From: Rhizobium sullae
Lineage (GTDB): Bacteria; Pseudomonadota; Alphaproteobacteria; Rhizobiales; Rhizobiaceae
Direction: 5' to 3'
NCBI RefSeq assembly: GCF_900169785.1
Contig: NZ_FWER01000006.1
Coordinates: forward strand, 88,047 to 152,046
Length of the DNA stretch: 64,000 nucleotides
Shown here: piece after piece, positions 51,879 through 64,000 of the stretch
Layout of the letters: each line of letters opens with the position of its first letter
Position numbering within the stretch: position 1 is the stretch's first letter
Program-made: the position numbers and the translations under genes
Notes under the pieces: model-generated
Database searches by the model: none
Seen by the model: the letters and a program-made list of their open reading frames with translations, nothing else
What the model was told of the DNA's origin: nothing

Positions 51879-51938
51879 TCAGAAACGATGAACTTCAATG
51901 GTTTTCTCAAGATTTTGCGCCCAGATCAGCCGCGGCAC
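51879..51938 (-). pseudogene. RelE/ParE-type toxin remnant, N-terminus only
   Basis: From GTG 51938 the minus strand reads VPRLIWAQNLEKTIEVHRF and stops at 51879. The PRLIW..N start and its overlap of 13 bases with the antitoxin end match the ParE/RelE toxins (usual MPRLIWSPNAL...RLYRFL). Everything after residue 19 is lost or unreadable. Confidence 0.6.
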
Positions 51939-52180
51939 TTAGGAATCTCCGCATCCTCACCCGACTCTAGCTTCGCCAGCCAGGCATCTGCGTCCTCGAA
52001 CGACTGAAGCAGATGTGCTCGCTAATGGTCCTCCCAAGTACGCATGGCGTCTTCCTTGAATGCATCTCGCTTTTCCTCGCGCTCGACGCACTGCGCGATG
52101 GCTTCGCGCATGACCCAACGCGAACTACGCGCGTTAATCTCATGGAATTCCTGCCGAGCGGCTAATGCATTGAGTTCCAT
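51926..52180 (-). pseudogene. RHH-type antitoxin pseudogene (in-frame amber codon)
   Basis: From ATG 52180 the minus strand reads MELNALAARQEFHEINARSS, SRWVMREAIAQCVEREEKRD and AFKEDAMRTWEDH, then TAG at codon 53 (52022-52024). After it come RAHLLQSFEDADAWLAKLES and GEDAEIPKCRG with TGA at 51926. Homologues have a Gln-like residue at this position, consistent with a CAG-to-TAG change. It pairs with the toxin remnant at 51879-51938. Confidence 0.75.
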
Positions 52181-52217
52181 GCGTAATTACGTCTCGATCC
52201 TCCAACGCGTCCGCAGG

Positions 52218-52736
52218 CTACAGCCAGGAGGCCGATGATTTTGGCAGTCTGCCCTCTGGATCGATTGCGCGAAGTTCTGGTGCTCCGGGCATATTCCATC
52301 CCCACAGCGCGACGCATGTGCCGCCATGCGACATGAAGGACGGATAGATCACGCCGTGATATCCCGATTCAAGCAGGCGTTCGCGCAACCGGTGGGTCTC
52401 CGGCACCTTGCCCTGATCCATCAGCATCCGCCATTCACAACGATGGATGTCCGCCGGAACCTCAAATTCGCGAAGAAGCCCTGGATCTGTCGTGTCCGCA
52501 AGGCAAGCGCCTCTAAGCTCCAACTGCACGATCATCGCCGGATGCTGGACGAAGCCCTGGTTGTACTCGGCCCAGGCCGTCGACAACTCGCAGGCCGCAT
52601 AGATCGTCGGGGCGCCGACCGGATTCCACCGGCCACCGAAACGGCTGCCGCCCTCGCCGGAAAGCGGCGCGTAGGCCCATCTGGGAACAAAGGCGCGCCA
52701 GAGATGCACGATGGCGCCCGATTGCACCTCAGGCAT
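52218..52736 (-). CDS. RES-domain toxin (NAD+-degrading family)
   Basis: A 172-residue RES-domain protein. ATG 52736 overlaps the antitoxin stop by eight bases. Conserved segments are LWRAFVPRWAYAPLSGEGG, SRFGGRWNPVGAPTIYAA (the Arg and WNP core) and CELSTAWAEYNQG with the active-site Glu. RES toxins cleave NAD+ and arrest growth; the upstream Xre-type antitoxin neutralises them. The frame is intact, so unlike its neighbours this pair should be functional. Confidence 0.87.
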   Translation of the reverse strand: MPEVQSGAIVHLWRAFVPRWAYAPLSGEGGSRFGGRWNPVGAPTIYAACELSTAWAEYNQGFVQHPAMIVQLELRGACLADTTDPGLLREFEVPADIHRCEWRMLMDQGKVPETHRLRERLLESGYHGVIYPSFMSHGGTCVALWGWNMPGAPELRAIDPEGRLPKSSASWL

Positions 52737-53100
52737 AGACGCCGGAGCGGACTGCTTCGAGATAGGCGAGAACGCGGTCAGGCTTGCCTTCACCGACAAG
52801 ATCAAACGCCGTCTTGCCGCCCCAGCCGGGAATTGGTTGATGCTTGAACCAGATGACCGCGCGGCTTTCATCGCCGGTCATTTCGCTTGCCATCGCAAGA
52901 ATGCGAACGACGTTGCTCAGCGCGCCATCCACCTTGCGGGCGCTCGACTTCGCCGTCAGCGTATTGCGCGCCACCCCGATCAGCCGAGCGAGCTCGGAAA
53001 GCGTCACGCCAAGTTGCTCGGCGACCCGTCGGGCGGACAGAAACGACGAATGTTCATCACCGAACCGGGCAGCGACATTACTGAAACCCGTGGCTGCCAT
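52729..53100 (-). CDS. Xre/MbcA/ParS-type antitoxin
   Basis: A 123-residue antitoxin read from ATG 53100 after a GAGG site. The Xre-like N-terminal helix-turn-helix is visible in SARRVAEQLGVTLSELARLI GVARNTL. The C-terminal toxin-binding DUF2384 domain has VVRILAMASEMTGDESRAVI WFKHQPIPGWGGKTAFDLV. The gene precedes and overlaps its RES partner, the typical order. It probably represses the pair's promoter. Confidence 0.85.
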   Translation of the reverse strand: MAATGFSNVAARFGDEHSSFLSARRVAEQLGVTLSELARLIGVARNTLTAKSSARKVDGALSNVVRILAMASEMTGDESRAVIWFKHQPIPGWGGKTAFDLVGEGKPDRVLAYLEAVRSGVYA

Positions 53101-53162
53101 GATAAGCATCCTCACATAGTTTGACCTCACCTAAATCAAAATAGGCGCAAAATACGCTCAAT

Positions 53163-53954
53163 TCAAGCATCGCGACGCCAGGATGGACTCCGGCGTTCGA
53201 AGAAGGCGGCGATGCCTTCGCGCGCCTCTTCCGTTTCCCAGGTGTCCGCCAATTGCTTAATAACGCTTTCGACGACCGTGTCCGTGATCGGCATTCCAAG
53301 CGAACGTCCAAGCATTTTGGCTCTTGCCGCTGCCTCGGGCGATGCTTTCAGGAAATGCGCGACTTCGGCTTCGACTGCCGCATCGAGATCCTCGGCGTGT
53401 ACAACATGCTCAACCAACCCGGCAGCCTTTGCCTCCGATGCGCTGATCAGTTTACCGGACATGAAGAGCGGCCGGGCGGCACCTTCGCCGATCCGGGCGA
53501 TGACGAAGGGGCTGATCGTCGCCGGGATGATACCCAAACGAACCTCGGTCAGGCCGAAACGCGCGCTTTCGGCGGCGATCACCAGATCGCAGATGCTGAG
53601 AAGGCCGACACCGCCGCCAAAGGCGTTGCCCTGGGCACGGGCGATCATCGGCTTCGGAAGATCGTTCAGCGCTCGGAACATCGTGGCAAGCCGCCTTGCT
53701 TCGGAAATCCGCTCGGCGCGTCCGGCATTAAATTGCGCGCGCATCCAGCCAAGATCACCGCCCGCGCAAAAACTTGCGCCCTCGCCGGCAAGCACGATAA
53801 CCCGAACGCCGCGGTCGGTACCCAGCGCCGTTGCTGCCGCGATCAGTTCATCCATCATCTCGGCCGAGATCGCGTTATGCTTTTCGGGCCGCGCAAGCGT
53901 CAGCCGTGCGACGCCGCGGGCGTCGATGTCGATGCGAAGCGCTTTTGGCATCAC
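53163..53954 (-). CDS. liuC: Enoyl-CoA hydratase/isomerase, methylglutaconyl-CoA hydratase type
   Basis: A 263-residue crotonase. The CoA-binding and oxyanion segment is KHNAISAEMMDELIAA and GEGASFCAGGDLGWMRAQF; AQGNAFGGGVGLLSICDLVI and FGLTEVRLGIIPATISPFV follow with the catalytic Glu residues. As the last gene of the leucine operon it should convert 3-methylglutaconyl-CoA to HMG-CoA. It overlaps mvaB by four bases. Confidence 0.88.
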   Translation of the reverse strand: MMPKALRIDIDARGVARLTLARPEKHNAISAEMMDELIAAATALGTDRGVRVIVLAGEGASFCAGGDLGWMRAQFNAGRAERISEARRLATMFRALNDLPKPMIARAQGNAFGGGVGLLSICDLVIAAESARFGLTEVRLGIIPATISPFVIARIGEGAARPLFMSGKLISASEAKAAGLVEHVVHAEDLDAAVEAEVAHFLKASPEAAARAKMLGRSLGMPITDTVVESVIKQLADTWETEEAREGIAAFFERRSPSWRRDA

Positions 53955-54819
53955 CGCTCACTCCTTAACGCGCGGGCAAAGGCCGCTGCCTGCCGCAGCT
54001 TATCTTCCGCCAGCCCTGTCGAAAAACCCCTTGCCGCCAGATGCCGTGCAACGGCCATCGTGTCGACATTGCCCTTTGCGCCCGGCGCATAAGGACAGCC
54101 CCCGAGCCCGCCGATCGAGGCATCGACGACGCGAAGCCCAAGGTCGAGCGCAACGTCGATATTTTCGAGCGCGCGGCCTGAGGTATCGTGAAAATGGCCG
54201 GCGAGCATCGCAGCCGGCGCCTCATCAAGCACGGCCGCGAGCATCCCCGCTACGGCTTCCGGTGTTCCGCGGCCGATCGTATCGCCAAGGCTGATCTCAT
54301 AGCACCCCAGTTCCCTCAGCCATGCCGTGGCCTTCGCGGCATTGGCGGGCGGTACGGTGCCTTCATAAGGGCATTCGACGACGCAGCTGACATAGCCGCG
54401 CATCGGAATGCCGTGCTCGCGGCTTGCCTGCGCGACTGGGCGGAAACGGTCGATGCTTTCGGCGATCGAGCAATTGATATTATGCTGGGAAAAGCTTTCG
54501 GAAGCTGCGGCAAAGATCGCGATCTCATCCGCCTTCGCCGTAAGCGCCGCCTCAAAACCCTTCATGTTGGGGGTGAGCACGGCATAGCGCACGCCGGGTT
54601 TGCGGCGAATACCGGCCATCACGTCAGCAGCGTCTGCAAGCTGCGGTACCCATTTTTCGCTCACGAAACTCGTCACCTCGATGCGCTCGTAACCGCAATC
54701 GGACAGCATATCGACAAGCGCAATCTTGTCCGCTGTCGCAATGAACTGCTTCTCGTTTTGCAGACCATCACGCGGCGCCATCTCGACGATCGAGACATGT
54801 TCCTGATGGGAAGTAGTCA

Positions 54820-54823
<4 letters not shown>
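53951..54823 (-). CDS. mvaB: Hydroxymethylglutaryl-CoA lyase
   Basis: A 290-residue TIM-barrel lyase that splits HMG-CoA to acetyl-CoA and acetoacetate, the last step of leucine degradation. MAPRDGLQNEKQFI, the barrel strand VTSFVSEKWVPQLADA, LAGHFHDTSGRALENI (metal His residues) and the G-loop GGLGGCPYAPGAKGNVDT are diagnostic. The start overlaps the mccA stop (ATGA); a second ATG three bases on is possible. Confidence 0.92.
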
Positions 54824-56799
<1,976 letters not shown>

Positions 56800-56806
56800 T
56801 GCCGCC

Positions 56807-58414
56807 TCACATCCTGAACAGGCCGAAGCGCGTGTCTTCGATCGGCGCATTCAGCGCAGCTGACAGCGACAGGCCGAGCACATCGCGGCTCTTTGCCGGA
56901 TCGATGACGCCGTCGTCCCAAAGGCGGGCGGAGGCATAGAGCGGATGGCTCTGGCCTTCGAAGAGATCGAGAACGGGCTTCTTGAAAGCCGCCTCGTCGT
57001 CTGCATTCCATGGCGTCCCGGCGCGGATCAGCGCTTCGCTACGAACGGTCGCAAGAACGCCTGCAGCCTGCTCGCCGCCCATCACGGATATCCTGCTGTT
57101 CGGCCAGGTCCAGAGAAACCGCGGCGAGAAGGCGCGCCCCGCCATGCCGTAATTTCCGGCGCCGAAGGAGCCGCCGATCAGCATGGTGATCTTCGGCACC
57201 CTGGTGGTTGCCACAGCCGTGACCAGTTTGGCGCCGTGCTTGGCAATGCCTTCCGTCTCATATTTCCGCCCGACCATGAAGCCGGTGATGTTCTGCAGGA
57301 AGACCAGCGGGATTTTCCGTTGCGAGCAAAGCTCGACAAAATGCGTGCCCTTGAGCGCGGATTCGGAAAAGAGGACGCCGTTATTGGCAATGATCCCGAC
57401 AGGGATGCCGTGGACATGTGCAAAGCCGCAGACGAGCGTGGTGCCGTAGCGCGCCTTGAATTCGTCGAAGCGCGAACCGTCGACGATGCGAGCGATCACC
57501 TCGCGGACCTCATAGGGCGTGCGAAGGTCGGTCGGCACGATACCGGCGATCTCTGCCGGATCGTAGAGTGGCGGCTCGGCTTCGCGAAGCTCGATCGTTT
57601 GGGCTTTCGTCCGGTTCAGCGAGGCGACGGCGCGGCGCGTCAGCGCCAGGGCATGGGCATCATCGCGCGCCAGATAGTCGGCAACGCCGGAAAGACGCGT
57701 GTGCACGTCGCCGCCGCCGAGTTCTTCTGTTGAAACGACCTCGCCGGTTGCTGCTTTGACGAGCGGCGGTCCGGCGAGGAAGATCGTACCCTGCCCTTCG
57801 ACGATGATGGCTTCGTCCGACATGGCAGGGACATAGGCACCGCCCGCCGTGCAGGATCCCATCACCACGGCAATCTGCGGGATCCCCGCCGCCGACATGT
57901 TGGCCTGATTGTAGAAGATACGGCCGAAATGATCGCGATCCGGAAAGACCTCGTCCTGGTTCGGCAGATTGGCGCCGCCGGAATCGACGAGATAGATGCA
58001 AGGAAGGTTGTTGGCCGCTGCGATCTCCTGCGCTCTTAGATGCTTCTTCACCGTCATCGGATAGTAGGTGCCGCCTTTGACCGTCGCGTCGTTGCAGACG
58101 ATCATGCATTCGCGCCCGGCGACACGGCCGATTCCCGTGATCAGCCCTGCTGCCGGCGCCTCGCCGCCGTACATGCCATAAGCGGCAGTCGCGGCGATTT
58201 CCAGAAACGGCGTCGCCGGATCGATCAGTCCCATGACCCGATCGCGCGGCAGCATCTTGCCTCGGCCGACATGCCGCTCGCGCGCCGCCGTCCCGCCGCC
58301 ACTCGCAGCCGTTCGTACCGCCTCCTCGATAAGCTTGATAGCTTCCTGCATCGCCGCCTGATTGGCCCTGAAGGTTTCTGAATTGGTCGATATCTGGGAT
58401 TTGAGTACGGTCAT
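56807..58414 (-). CDS. mccB: Methylcrotonyl-CoA carboxylase, carboxyltransferase (beta) subunit
   Basis: A 535-residue carboxyltransferase. [60 protein letters not shown] and [20 protein letters not shown] define the acyl-CoA carboxylase beta family, and the NLPNQ and FSPRF segments favour methylcrotonyl-CoA over propionyl-CoA. It overlaps ivd by four bases and is seven bases from mccA. Confidence 0.92.
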   Translation of the reverse strand: MTVLKSQISTNSETFRANQAAMQEAIKLIEEAVRTAASGGGTAARERHVGRGKMLPRDRVMGLIDPATPFLEIAATAAYGMYGGEAPAAGLITGIGRVAGRECMIVCNDATVKGGTYYPMTVKKHLRAQEIAAANNLPCIYLVDSGGANLPNQDEVFPDRDHFGRIFYNQANMSAAGIPQIAVVMGSCTAGGAYVPAMSDEAIIVEGQGTIFLAGPPLVKAATGEVVSTEELGGGDVHTRLSGVADYLARDDAHALALTRRAVASLNRTKAQTIELREAEPPLYDPAEIAGIVPTDLRTPYEVREVIARIVDGSRFDEFKARYGTTLVCGFAHVHGIPVGIIANNGVLFSESALKGTHFVELCSQRKIPLVFLQNITGFMVGRKYETEGIAKHGAKLVTAVATTRVPKITMLIGGSFGAGNYGMAGRAFSPRFLWTWPNSRISVMGGEQAAGVLATVRSEALIRAGTPWNADDEAAFKKPVLDLFEGQSHPLYASARLWDDGVIDPAKSRDVLGLSLSAALNAPIEDTRFGLFRM

Positions 58415-59574
58415 GCCGTCTCCGCGAACAGCTCACGTCCGATCAGCATGCGCCGGATTTCGGAGGTTCCGGCGCCGATCTCATAGAGCTTGGCGTCCCT
58501 CAAGAGCCGCCCTGCGGCATAATCATTGGTGTAGCCGTTGCCGCCGAGCGCCTGGATCGCTTCGAGCGCCATGGCTGTCGCCTTTTCCGCGGCATAAAGA
58601 ATGCAGCCGGCAGCATCCTTACGGGTCGTCTCGCCGCGGTCGCAGGCAGCCGCCACGGCATAGACATAGGCGCGCGCCGTATTCAGCGTCACATACATGT
58701 CGGCAAGCTTGCCCTGCATCAACTGGAATTCGCCGATCGCGCGGCCGAACTGCTTGCGTTCATGCAGATAGGGCAGAACGATATCCACGCAAGCCGCCAT
58801 GATGCCGAGGGGACCGGCGGAAAGCACCACGCGTTCATAGTCGAGCCCCGACATCAGTATCTTCACGCCGCCGCCGACGGCGCCCAGCACGTTCTCCCCA
58901 GGCACTTCGCAATCTGCAAAGATCAGCTCGCAGGTATTTGAACCGCGCATGCCGAGCTTGTCGAGTTTCTGGCCGGTGGAAAAACCCTTGAAGGTCTTCT
59001 CGACGAGGAACGCGGTGATACCGCGCGGTCCGGCCTCAGGGTCGGTCTTGGCATAGACCACTAGTACCTCGGCGTCCGGACCGTTGGTGATCCACATCTT
59101 GTTGCCGTTCAACACGTATCGGTCGCCACGCTTTTCAGCCTTGAGCTTCATCGAAACGACGTCGGAACCGGCACCCGGTTCGGACATGGCGAGCGCGCCA
59201 ACATGTTCGCCGGAAATCAGCTTGGGCAAATAGCGGCTCTTTTGCGCGTCGTTGCCGTTGCGGTTGATCTGGTTGACGCAGAGATTGGAATGCGCCCCGT
59301 AGCTCAAGCCGACCGAGGCCGAGGCGCGGCTGATCTCCTCCATGGCGACGCAATGGGCGAGATAACCGAGACCTGCTCCGCCATAGGCGTCATCCGCGGT
59401 AATGCCGAGCAGGCCCATATCTCCCATCGCGCGCCAGAGCGGCGCTGGAAAATTGTTGCTGCGATCGGTTTCCGCTGCCAACGGCCCGATGCGCTCGCTT
59501 GCAAACCGCCTCACACTTTCGCGCAGAGCGTCGATCTCGTCGCCGAGCGCGAAATTCAAACCACCTGAATACAT
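58411..59574 (-). CDS. ivd: Isovaleryl-CoA dehydrogenase
   Basis: A 387-residue acyl-CoA dehydrogenase. ATG 59574 behind GGGGAGAGG gives the usual family length; the frame extends 37 codons further without support. Motifs: [59 protein letters not shown] and [20 protein letters not shown]. It oxidises isovaleryl-CoA with FAD and passes electrons to ETF. It is the first gene of the ivd-mccB-mccA-mvaB-liuC operon. No LiuR-type regulator is seen in the window. Confidence 0.92.
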   Translation of the reverse strand: MYSGGLNFALGDEIDALRESVRRFASERIGPLAAETDRSNNFPAPLWRAMGDMGLLGITADDAYGGAGLGYLAHCVAMEEISRASASVGLSYGAHSNLCVNQINRNGNDAQKSRYLPKLISGEHVGALAMSEPGAGSDVVSMKLKAEKRGDRYVLNGNKMWITNGPDAEVLVVYAKTDPEAGPRGITAFLVEKTFKGFSTGQKLDKLGMRGSNTCELIFADCEVPGENVLGAVGGGVKILMSGLDYERVVLSAGPLGIMAACVDIVLPYLHERKQFGRAIGEFQLMQGKLADMYVTLNTARAYVYAVAAACDRGETTRKDAAGCILYAAEKATAMALEAIQALGGNGYTNDYAAGRLLRDAKLYEIGAGTSEIRRMLIGRELFAETA

Positions 59575-59838
59575 CCGGCCTCTCCCCTTAGCCGTCGATC
59601 CCGCCGTATCGCCGCCAGCATCTGCTCTCCTCCCGAGATCGCAGTGTTGATCCGTGACACCGGAAGCATTGCTCTTCCGCTTCATCGGTCCATGTCAGGA
59701 CGATAGCACCCGATCCGCAGAATTTCCCCACCAAAAATGCTGCCGCGGCGCATCAATCTTAAAGCAACAGCCTATGATCGCGACATTTTCGTAACGCGTG
59801 ACGGCGCTCGCAGCACGCGGCCACGACACATATTTTGA

Positions 59839-60870
59839 TCAGTTGATCTTCACGCCCTTCGAACGCATGCGCGATACGGTCTCGCGCTCGGCCCGTTTGC
59901 ACCGCATCGGCGGCAAGCCGCGGTCCATCAAATCCATGTCCTCCAGCACCATGCCGCCCATCTTCTTGAAGGCGCTGTCCATTGCGCCGGCGCGATGCGC
60001 GGAACGGATAAAGCCCTTCAGGTTCCGCACCGGATGATCAAGCGGTAGCGGCTCTTGCGGATAGACATCGCTTGCCGCGACGATATGGCCGGATGCGACA
60101 GCCGATATCAATGCATCGAAATCGACGACATCTGCCCGGCTGAGCAGGATGAAAGCCGCGCCCGGCCGCATGCTGGCAAACGCCTCGGCACCGAGGAACC
60201 CCTTGTTCTCGCTGGTGACCGCCGCAACGACAAAAACGAAATCGCTTCTCGTCACTACCTCGTCCAGGCTCGCCGCTTCAACGCCGTTCTCCTCCAGGAT
60301 GGAGCGCGGCAGCCAGGGATCGAAGACCCGGACCTTCGCCCGGAACCCGGAAAGCACGCGCCGCAGCGCTTTGCCGAGGTCGCCGAAGCCGATGATGCCG
60401 ATTTCGGAGCCTCCGATCAGCCGGGCGCTTGCATTGCCCTCTCCACCCCACAGCTCCCTGCCCTCACGAAAGGCGACATCCGCGTCGACGATGCCTCGCG
60501 CCAGCGAAAGCGCAAAACCCAGACCGATTTCCGCCACCGGTTCGGCAAAGACCTGCCCCGTCGTCACGACATGGATGCCGCGCTGAAAGAGGATTTCATA
60601 GGGCATGTTGTTGATAAGGTTGCTTTCGACGTTCAGCACGCAGCGCAGCGCGGGCATCCGGGCCAGCGTTTCGGCCGACAGCGGCGGCTGACCGATGATG
60701 TAGCGCGCCTTGCCCAGAACGTCATCGCCGAGCCCTGCGATATTTTCCGGATCGGCCTCGACGATCTGATATCTGGCGTGCAACTGCTTTCTCGCCTCGG
60801 CCGTAAAGATCAGGTCGAGCGTGCGCGGCTCCGGCGCGCTGATCGCCAGCGGCCGCTCGTCATGTATCAT
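59839..60870 (-). CDS. D-2-hydroxyacid dehydrogenase family protein
   Basis: A 343-residue NAD(P)-dependent dehydrogenase starting at ATG 60870 with a strong GGAGGAGGAGAG site. The nucleotide site is IGIIGFGDLGKALRRVL. The triad of the family is visible: Arg in ILLSRADVVD, Glu in DVYPQEPLPL and His in IRSAHRAGAMD. It reduces or oxidises a 2-hydroxyacid such as glyoxylate/hydroxypyruvate or an NAD-linked sugar acid. It is upstream of the leucine operon on the same strand but separated by 264 bases, so a separate unit is likely. Confidence 0.85.
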   Translation of the reverse strand: MIHDERPLAISAPEPRTLDLIFTAEARKQLHARYQIVEADPENIAGLGDDVLGKARYIIGQPPLSAETLARMPALRCVLNVESNLINNMPYEILFQRGIHVVTTGQVFAEPVAEIGLGFALSLARGIVDADVAFREGRELWGGEGNASARLIGGSEIGIIGFGDLGKALRRVLSGFRAKVRVFDPWLPRSILEENGVEAASLDEVVTRSDFVFVVAAVTSENKGFLGAEAFASMRPGAAFILLSRADVVDFDALISAVASGHIVAASDVYPQEPLPLDHPVRNLKGFIRSAHRAGAMDSAFKKMGGMVLEDMDLMDRGLPPMRCKRAERETVSRMRSKGVKIN

Positions 60871-60996
60871 CTCTCCTCCTCCCGCAGCTTGCCGCTCGGC
60901 TGGCACGCAGTTTCAGAGCGACGCGGTTTCGATGATGATGGTCATATCGCATATCGGGCGCGGGCAATACTGTCTTCTGCCGATCGCAGACGCCCG

Positions 60997-61188
60997 TCAG
61001 TGATCGAGATCAAGCTTGAGCTTGAGCTGCTCGCCGCCCCGCGTCTTAACGAGATAGGGGTTCGGTGGCCTCATCAGCTGAATCCGTTCGAGCAGCTTCT
61101 CGCGCCGTTTCCGGTCGCGCTCGCGAGCCGAGCGGGATGCTGCAACAAAAGCCAAGGCATTCTGTATAACGAGCTCTGCGTGCGTCAT
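60997..61188 (-). CDS. Conserved hypothetical 63-residue basic protein
   Basis: ATG 61188 has GGAG about 8 bases upstream. The protein is a helical, strongly basic N-terminal half (SARERDRKRREKLLERIQLM) followed by RPPNPYLVKTRGGEQLKLKL. I do not recognise a family. Size and charge would suit a nucleic-acid-binding or ribosome-associated protein, but this is only a composition argument. Confidence 0.5.
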   Translation of the reverse strand: MTHAELVIQNALAFVAASRSARERDRKRREKLLERIQLMRPPNPYLVKTRGGEQLKLKLDLDH

Positions 61189-61403
61189 GAGAATCTCCGT
61201 TGCGTTTGTTCCCTTTATGTTCTCATTTCGCGGTAAAGTCAATCATGCACCGGCGCAGCGCGGTGTGCAGCGATCTCTCGATATCGGGCCTTGTCCAATA
61301 ATGGCCAAAAATAAGCCGAGGGATTAACCCTTATTTAAGCATGCTCTTGCTTACGTCAGAGTTTGTCGCCATGGTATGACCCTTAAGGTTGAGGGGTTAA
61401 AGC

Positions 61404-61610
61404 ATGGATACTTACAGCGTAAATGCCAAACCTGCGCAGTATGCCGAGCGACTTCGTGATTGCCGGGCATCCTTCGAGCCTATGTTTCTGGAAATCATCA
61501 AGGAAGGCCAGAAGAGGGGCTTCAAGCCGGCGGAAGTTGCCATGGCGATCGCCGATGCTGCCGACGACATGATCCTTGAACTCGCCGCAAAGCTCGACAC
61601 CGCGCACTAG
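61404..61610 (+). CDS. Conserved hypothetical 68-residue acidic helical protein
   Basis: ATG 61404 to TAG 61608-61610. The product is a soluble, mostly helical protein (FEPMFLEIIKEGQKRGFKPA, EVAMAIADAADDMILELAAK). The frame has typical codon use for the region and a GAGG-containing upstream (TTGAGGGG at 61389-61396). No family recognised; similar small proteins occur in Rhizobiaceae. Confidence 0.55.
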   Translation: MDTYSVNAKPAQYAERLRDCRASFEPMFLEIIKEGQKRGFKPAEVAMAIADAADDMILELAAKLDTAH

Positions 61611-61711
61611 CCGTCGATCGCTGCAATCCAAGGCCGTTGCGAACGAACAGGATCGCTTCTCGCGATCCCATTCGATTTCTCGGCCACGGATGGAGTGCCG
61701 TTCGGCGGCCG

Positions 61712-62218
61712 CTAGCCGTTGATCGTGATGCGCTTGGCGCTCGATTGCGCCGTTTCGGAGCGTGGCAGGGTGATCGTCAGGACGCCGTTCTTGAAGGACG
61801 CGTCGATCTTGTCTTCCTGCACCTCGCTGTTGAGTGAAAGGCGCCGCTCGAAGCGGCCATAGAACCGCTCGGAGAACTGCCGGTCCTTATCCTCGTTGTC
61901 GGCGCGCTTTTCGCCGCGGATCGTCAGGATGCCGTTGTCGATCAGAAGTTCGATATCCTTCTCCTCCATTCCCGGGATTTCGGCGAGGATCCGGATGTCC
62001 TTATCCGTCTCCGCGACTTCGATCTTCGGCCAGGCGGTTTCGAACATGAAACCGGAGCCGACTGTGGGAAAGCGGCCCTCGAAGCCGCGGAAGACGTCGT
62101 CGAACAGCCTGTTCATCTCGCGGTGAAGCGCAAGGAACGGATGCTGGTCTCTGCCTGCATAACCTGTCGGGACCGGACTGTTGCTGCGGCCCCACGGAAT
62201 AAGATCACGAACACTCAT
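61712..62218 (-). CDS. Small heat-shock protein Hsp20
   Basis: A 168-residue Hsp20 chaperone. The alpha-crystallin domain (about 55-150) has WPKIEVAETDKDIRILAEIP, GMEEKDIELLIDNGILTIRG and the I-x-I/V-type GVLTITLPRSE near the end. It holds denatured proteins for refolding by GroESL and DnaK. ATG 62218 has GGAGG five bases upstream; that site lies in a ROSE-like hairpin. The gene is divergent from groESL with only about 350 bases between them. Confidence 0.92.
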   Translation of the reverse strand: MSVRDLIPWGRSNSPVPTGYAGRDQHPFLALHREMNRLFDDVFRGFEGRFPTVGSGFMFETAWPKIEVAETDKDIRILAEIPGMEEKDIELLIDNGILTIRGEKRADNEDKDRQFSERFYGRFERRLSLNSEVQEDKIDASFKNGVLTITLPRSETAQSSAKRITING

Positions 62219-62260
62219 CTCAACCTCCATGCTTGCAAGGCGTCGAAGGATGACCTCATG
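62219..62260 (-). promoter_or_regulatory. ROSE-like RNA thermometer in the hsp20 leader
   Basis: In the minus-strand leader, CCUUGC (62240-62235) pairs with the Shine-Dalgarno GGAGG (62228-62224) across a six-base AAGCAU loop, with the G of UUGC bulged. A short UUGC-type segment with a bulged G opposite the ribosome site is the hallmark of ROSE elements that repress rhizobial small heat-shock genes at low temperature. Boundaries upstream are approximate. Confidence 0.6.
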
Positions 62261-62398
62261 CGCTCGCCTTTACCTTTGTCGATGGGGCGACATATATGAG
62301 TCACCTTCGTCTGGAACACGCTTGATGCTGCGTAGAATTTCTCGCGCATCAGCATAGAGTAAACGCCAATGTCGACGTTTCCGTTCCGGAACGGCGCG

Positions 62399-62425
62399 TT
62401 AGCACTCTCCCCGCAAGAGTGCTAA
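62399..62425 (+). promoter_or_regulatory. CIRCE operator (HrcA binding site) of groESL
   Basis: TTAGCACTC (62399-62407), nine bases, GAGTGCTAA (62417-62425): a perfect match to the CIRCE consensus. HrcA binds it and represses groESL until heat shock. It lies 142 bases before groES. Confidence 0.95.
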
Positions 62426-62567
62426 TTTTTTGCTGCAGCCCTCTTGAAATTCGAAAAAATCGGTAGCAGATTTTTTCAGCCGGGCGGGCAAAGAGCCTGG
62501 CAGCCGCCGGATCGATCACTCGCTCCGGCAATGAAACATGGATCATCGTTTGTTCATGGAGGAAAAC

Positions 62568-64000
<1,433 letters not shown>

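Overview
The window looks like chromosome or chromid DNA of a Rhizobiaceae bacterium (Rhizobium/Sinorhizobium/Agrobacterium group). Pointers are a succinoglycan-type exo gene cluster, DUF982 proteins, an ExoX-type repressor, a CIRCE-controlled groESL with an hsp20 next to it, and generally GC-rich genes separated by AT-richer control regions. No tRNA, rRNA or CRISPR array was seen. All functional calls come from reading motifs and protein character by eye; nothing was searched against a database.

Layout. (1) 1-10.07 kb: uptake and catabolism. The end of a UgpC/MsmK-type ABC ATPase and a PHP-type metallohydrolase are followed by a GntR regulator and a peptide-type ABC importer (binding protein, two permeases, double ATPase) with an embedded gamma-glutamyltransferase. 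(2) 10.07-13.83 kb: a two-gene cargo (sugar 3,5-epimerase-like plus SAF-domain oxidoreductase) bracketed in mirror image by decayed IS630-type transposase tails, each followed by a DUF982 gene. (3) 14.0-18.0 kb: a broken exoZ-like acyltransferase, an intact OafA-type acyltransferase with an SGNH domain, and a metallophosphoesterase. (4) 18.4-23.3 kb: a sugar-modification block (class III aminotransferase, C-methyltransferase, DUF4910 protein, SDR). (5) 23.4-43.3 kb: the polysaccharide machine. It holds exoK-exoL-exoA-exoM-exoO-exoP, an epimerase, rfbF, exoY-exoF-exoQ, two further glycosyltransferases, a flippase and a 29-residue membrane peptide. An orphan protein and an exoX-like repressor divergent from an eroded exoY paralogue follow. 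(6) 43.5-48.5 kb: three flavoproteins. (7) 48.5-53.1 kb: a DegP protease and a toxin-antitoxin graveyard with two broken pairs and one intact Xre/RES pair. (8) 53.1-60.9 kb: a leucine/isovalerate degradation operon (ivd, mccB, mccA, mvaB, liuC) and a 2-hydroxyacid dehydrogenase. (9) 61-64 kb: small proteins, hsp20 with a ROSE-like RNA thermometer, then CIRCE-groES-groEL, with groEL cut by the window end.

How it fits together. ExoY should load the first sugar on undecaprenyl phosphate; ExoA/L/M/O and the GT2 and GT8 enzymes extend the repeat unit. The flippase and ExoQ/ExoP/ExoF translocate, polymerise and export it, and ExoK trims it. RfbF (CDP-glucose), the epimerases, the C-methyltransferase and the aminotransferase suggest that an unusual C-methylated and/or aminated sugar decorates a succinoglycan-like backbone. 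The exoK and exoY promoters share a palindrome and a second element at identical spacing, which suggests one regulator for both blocks.
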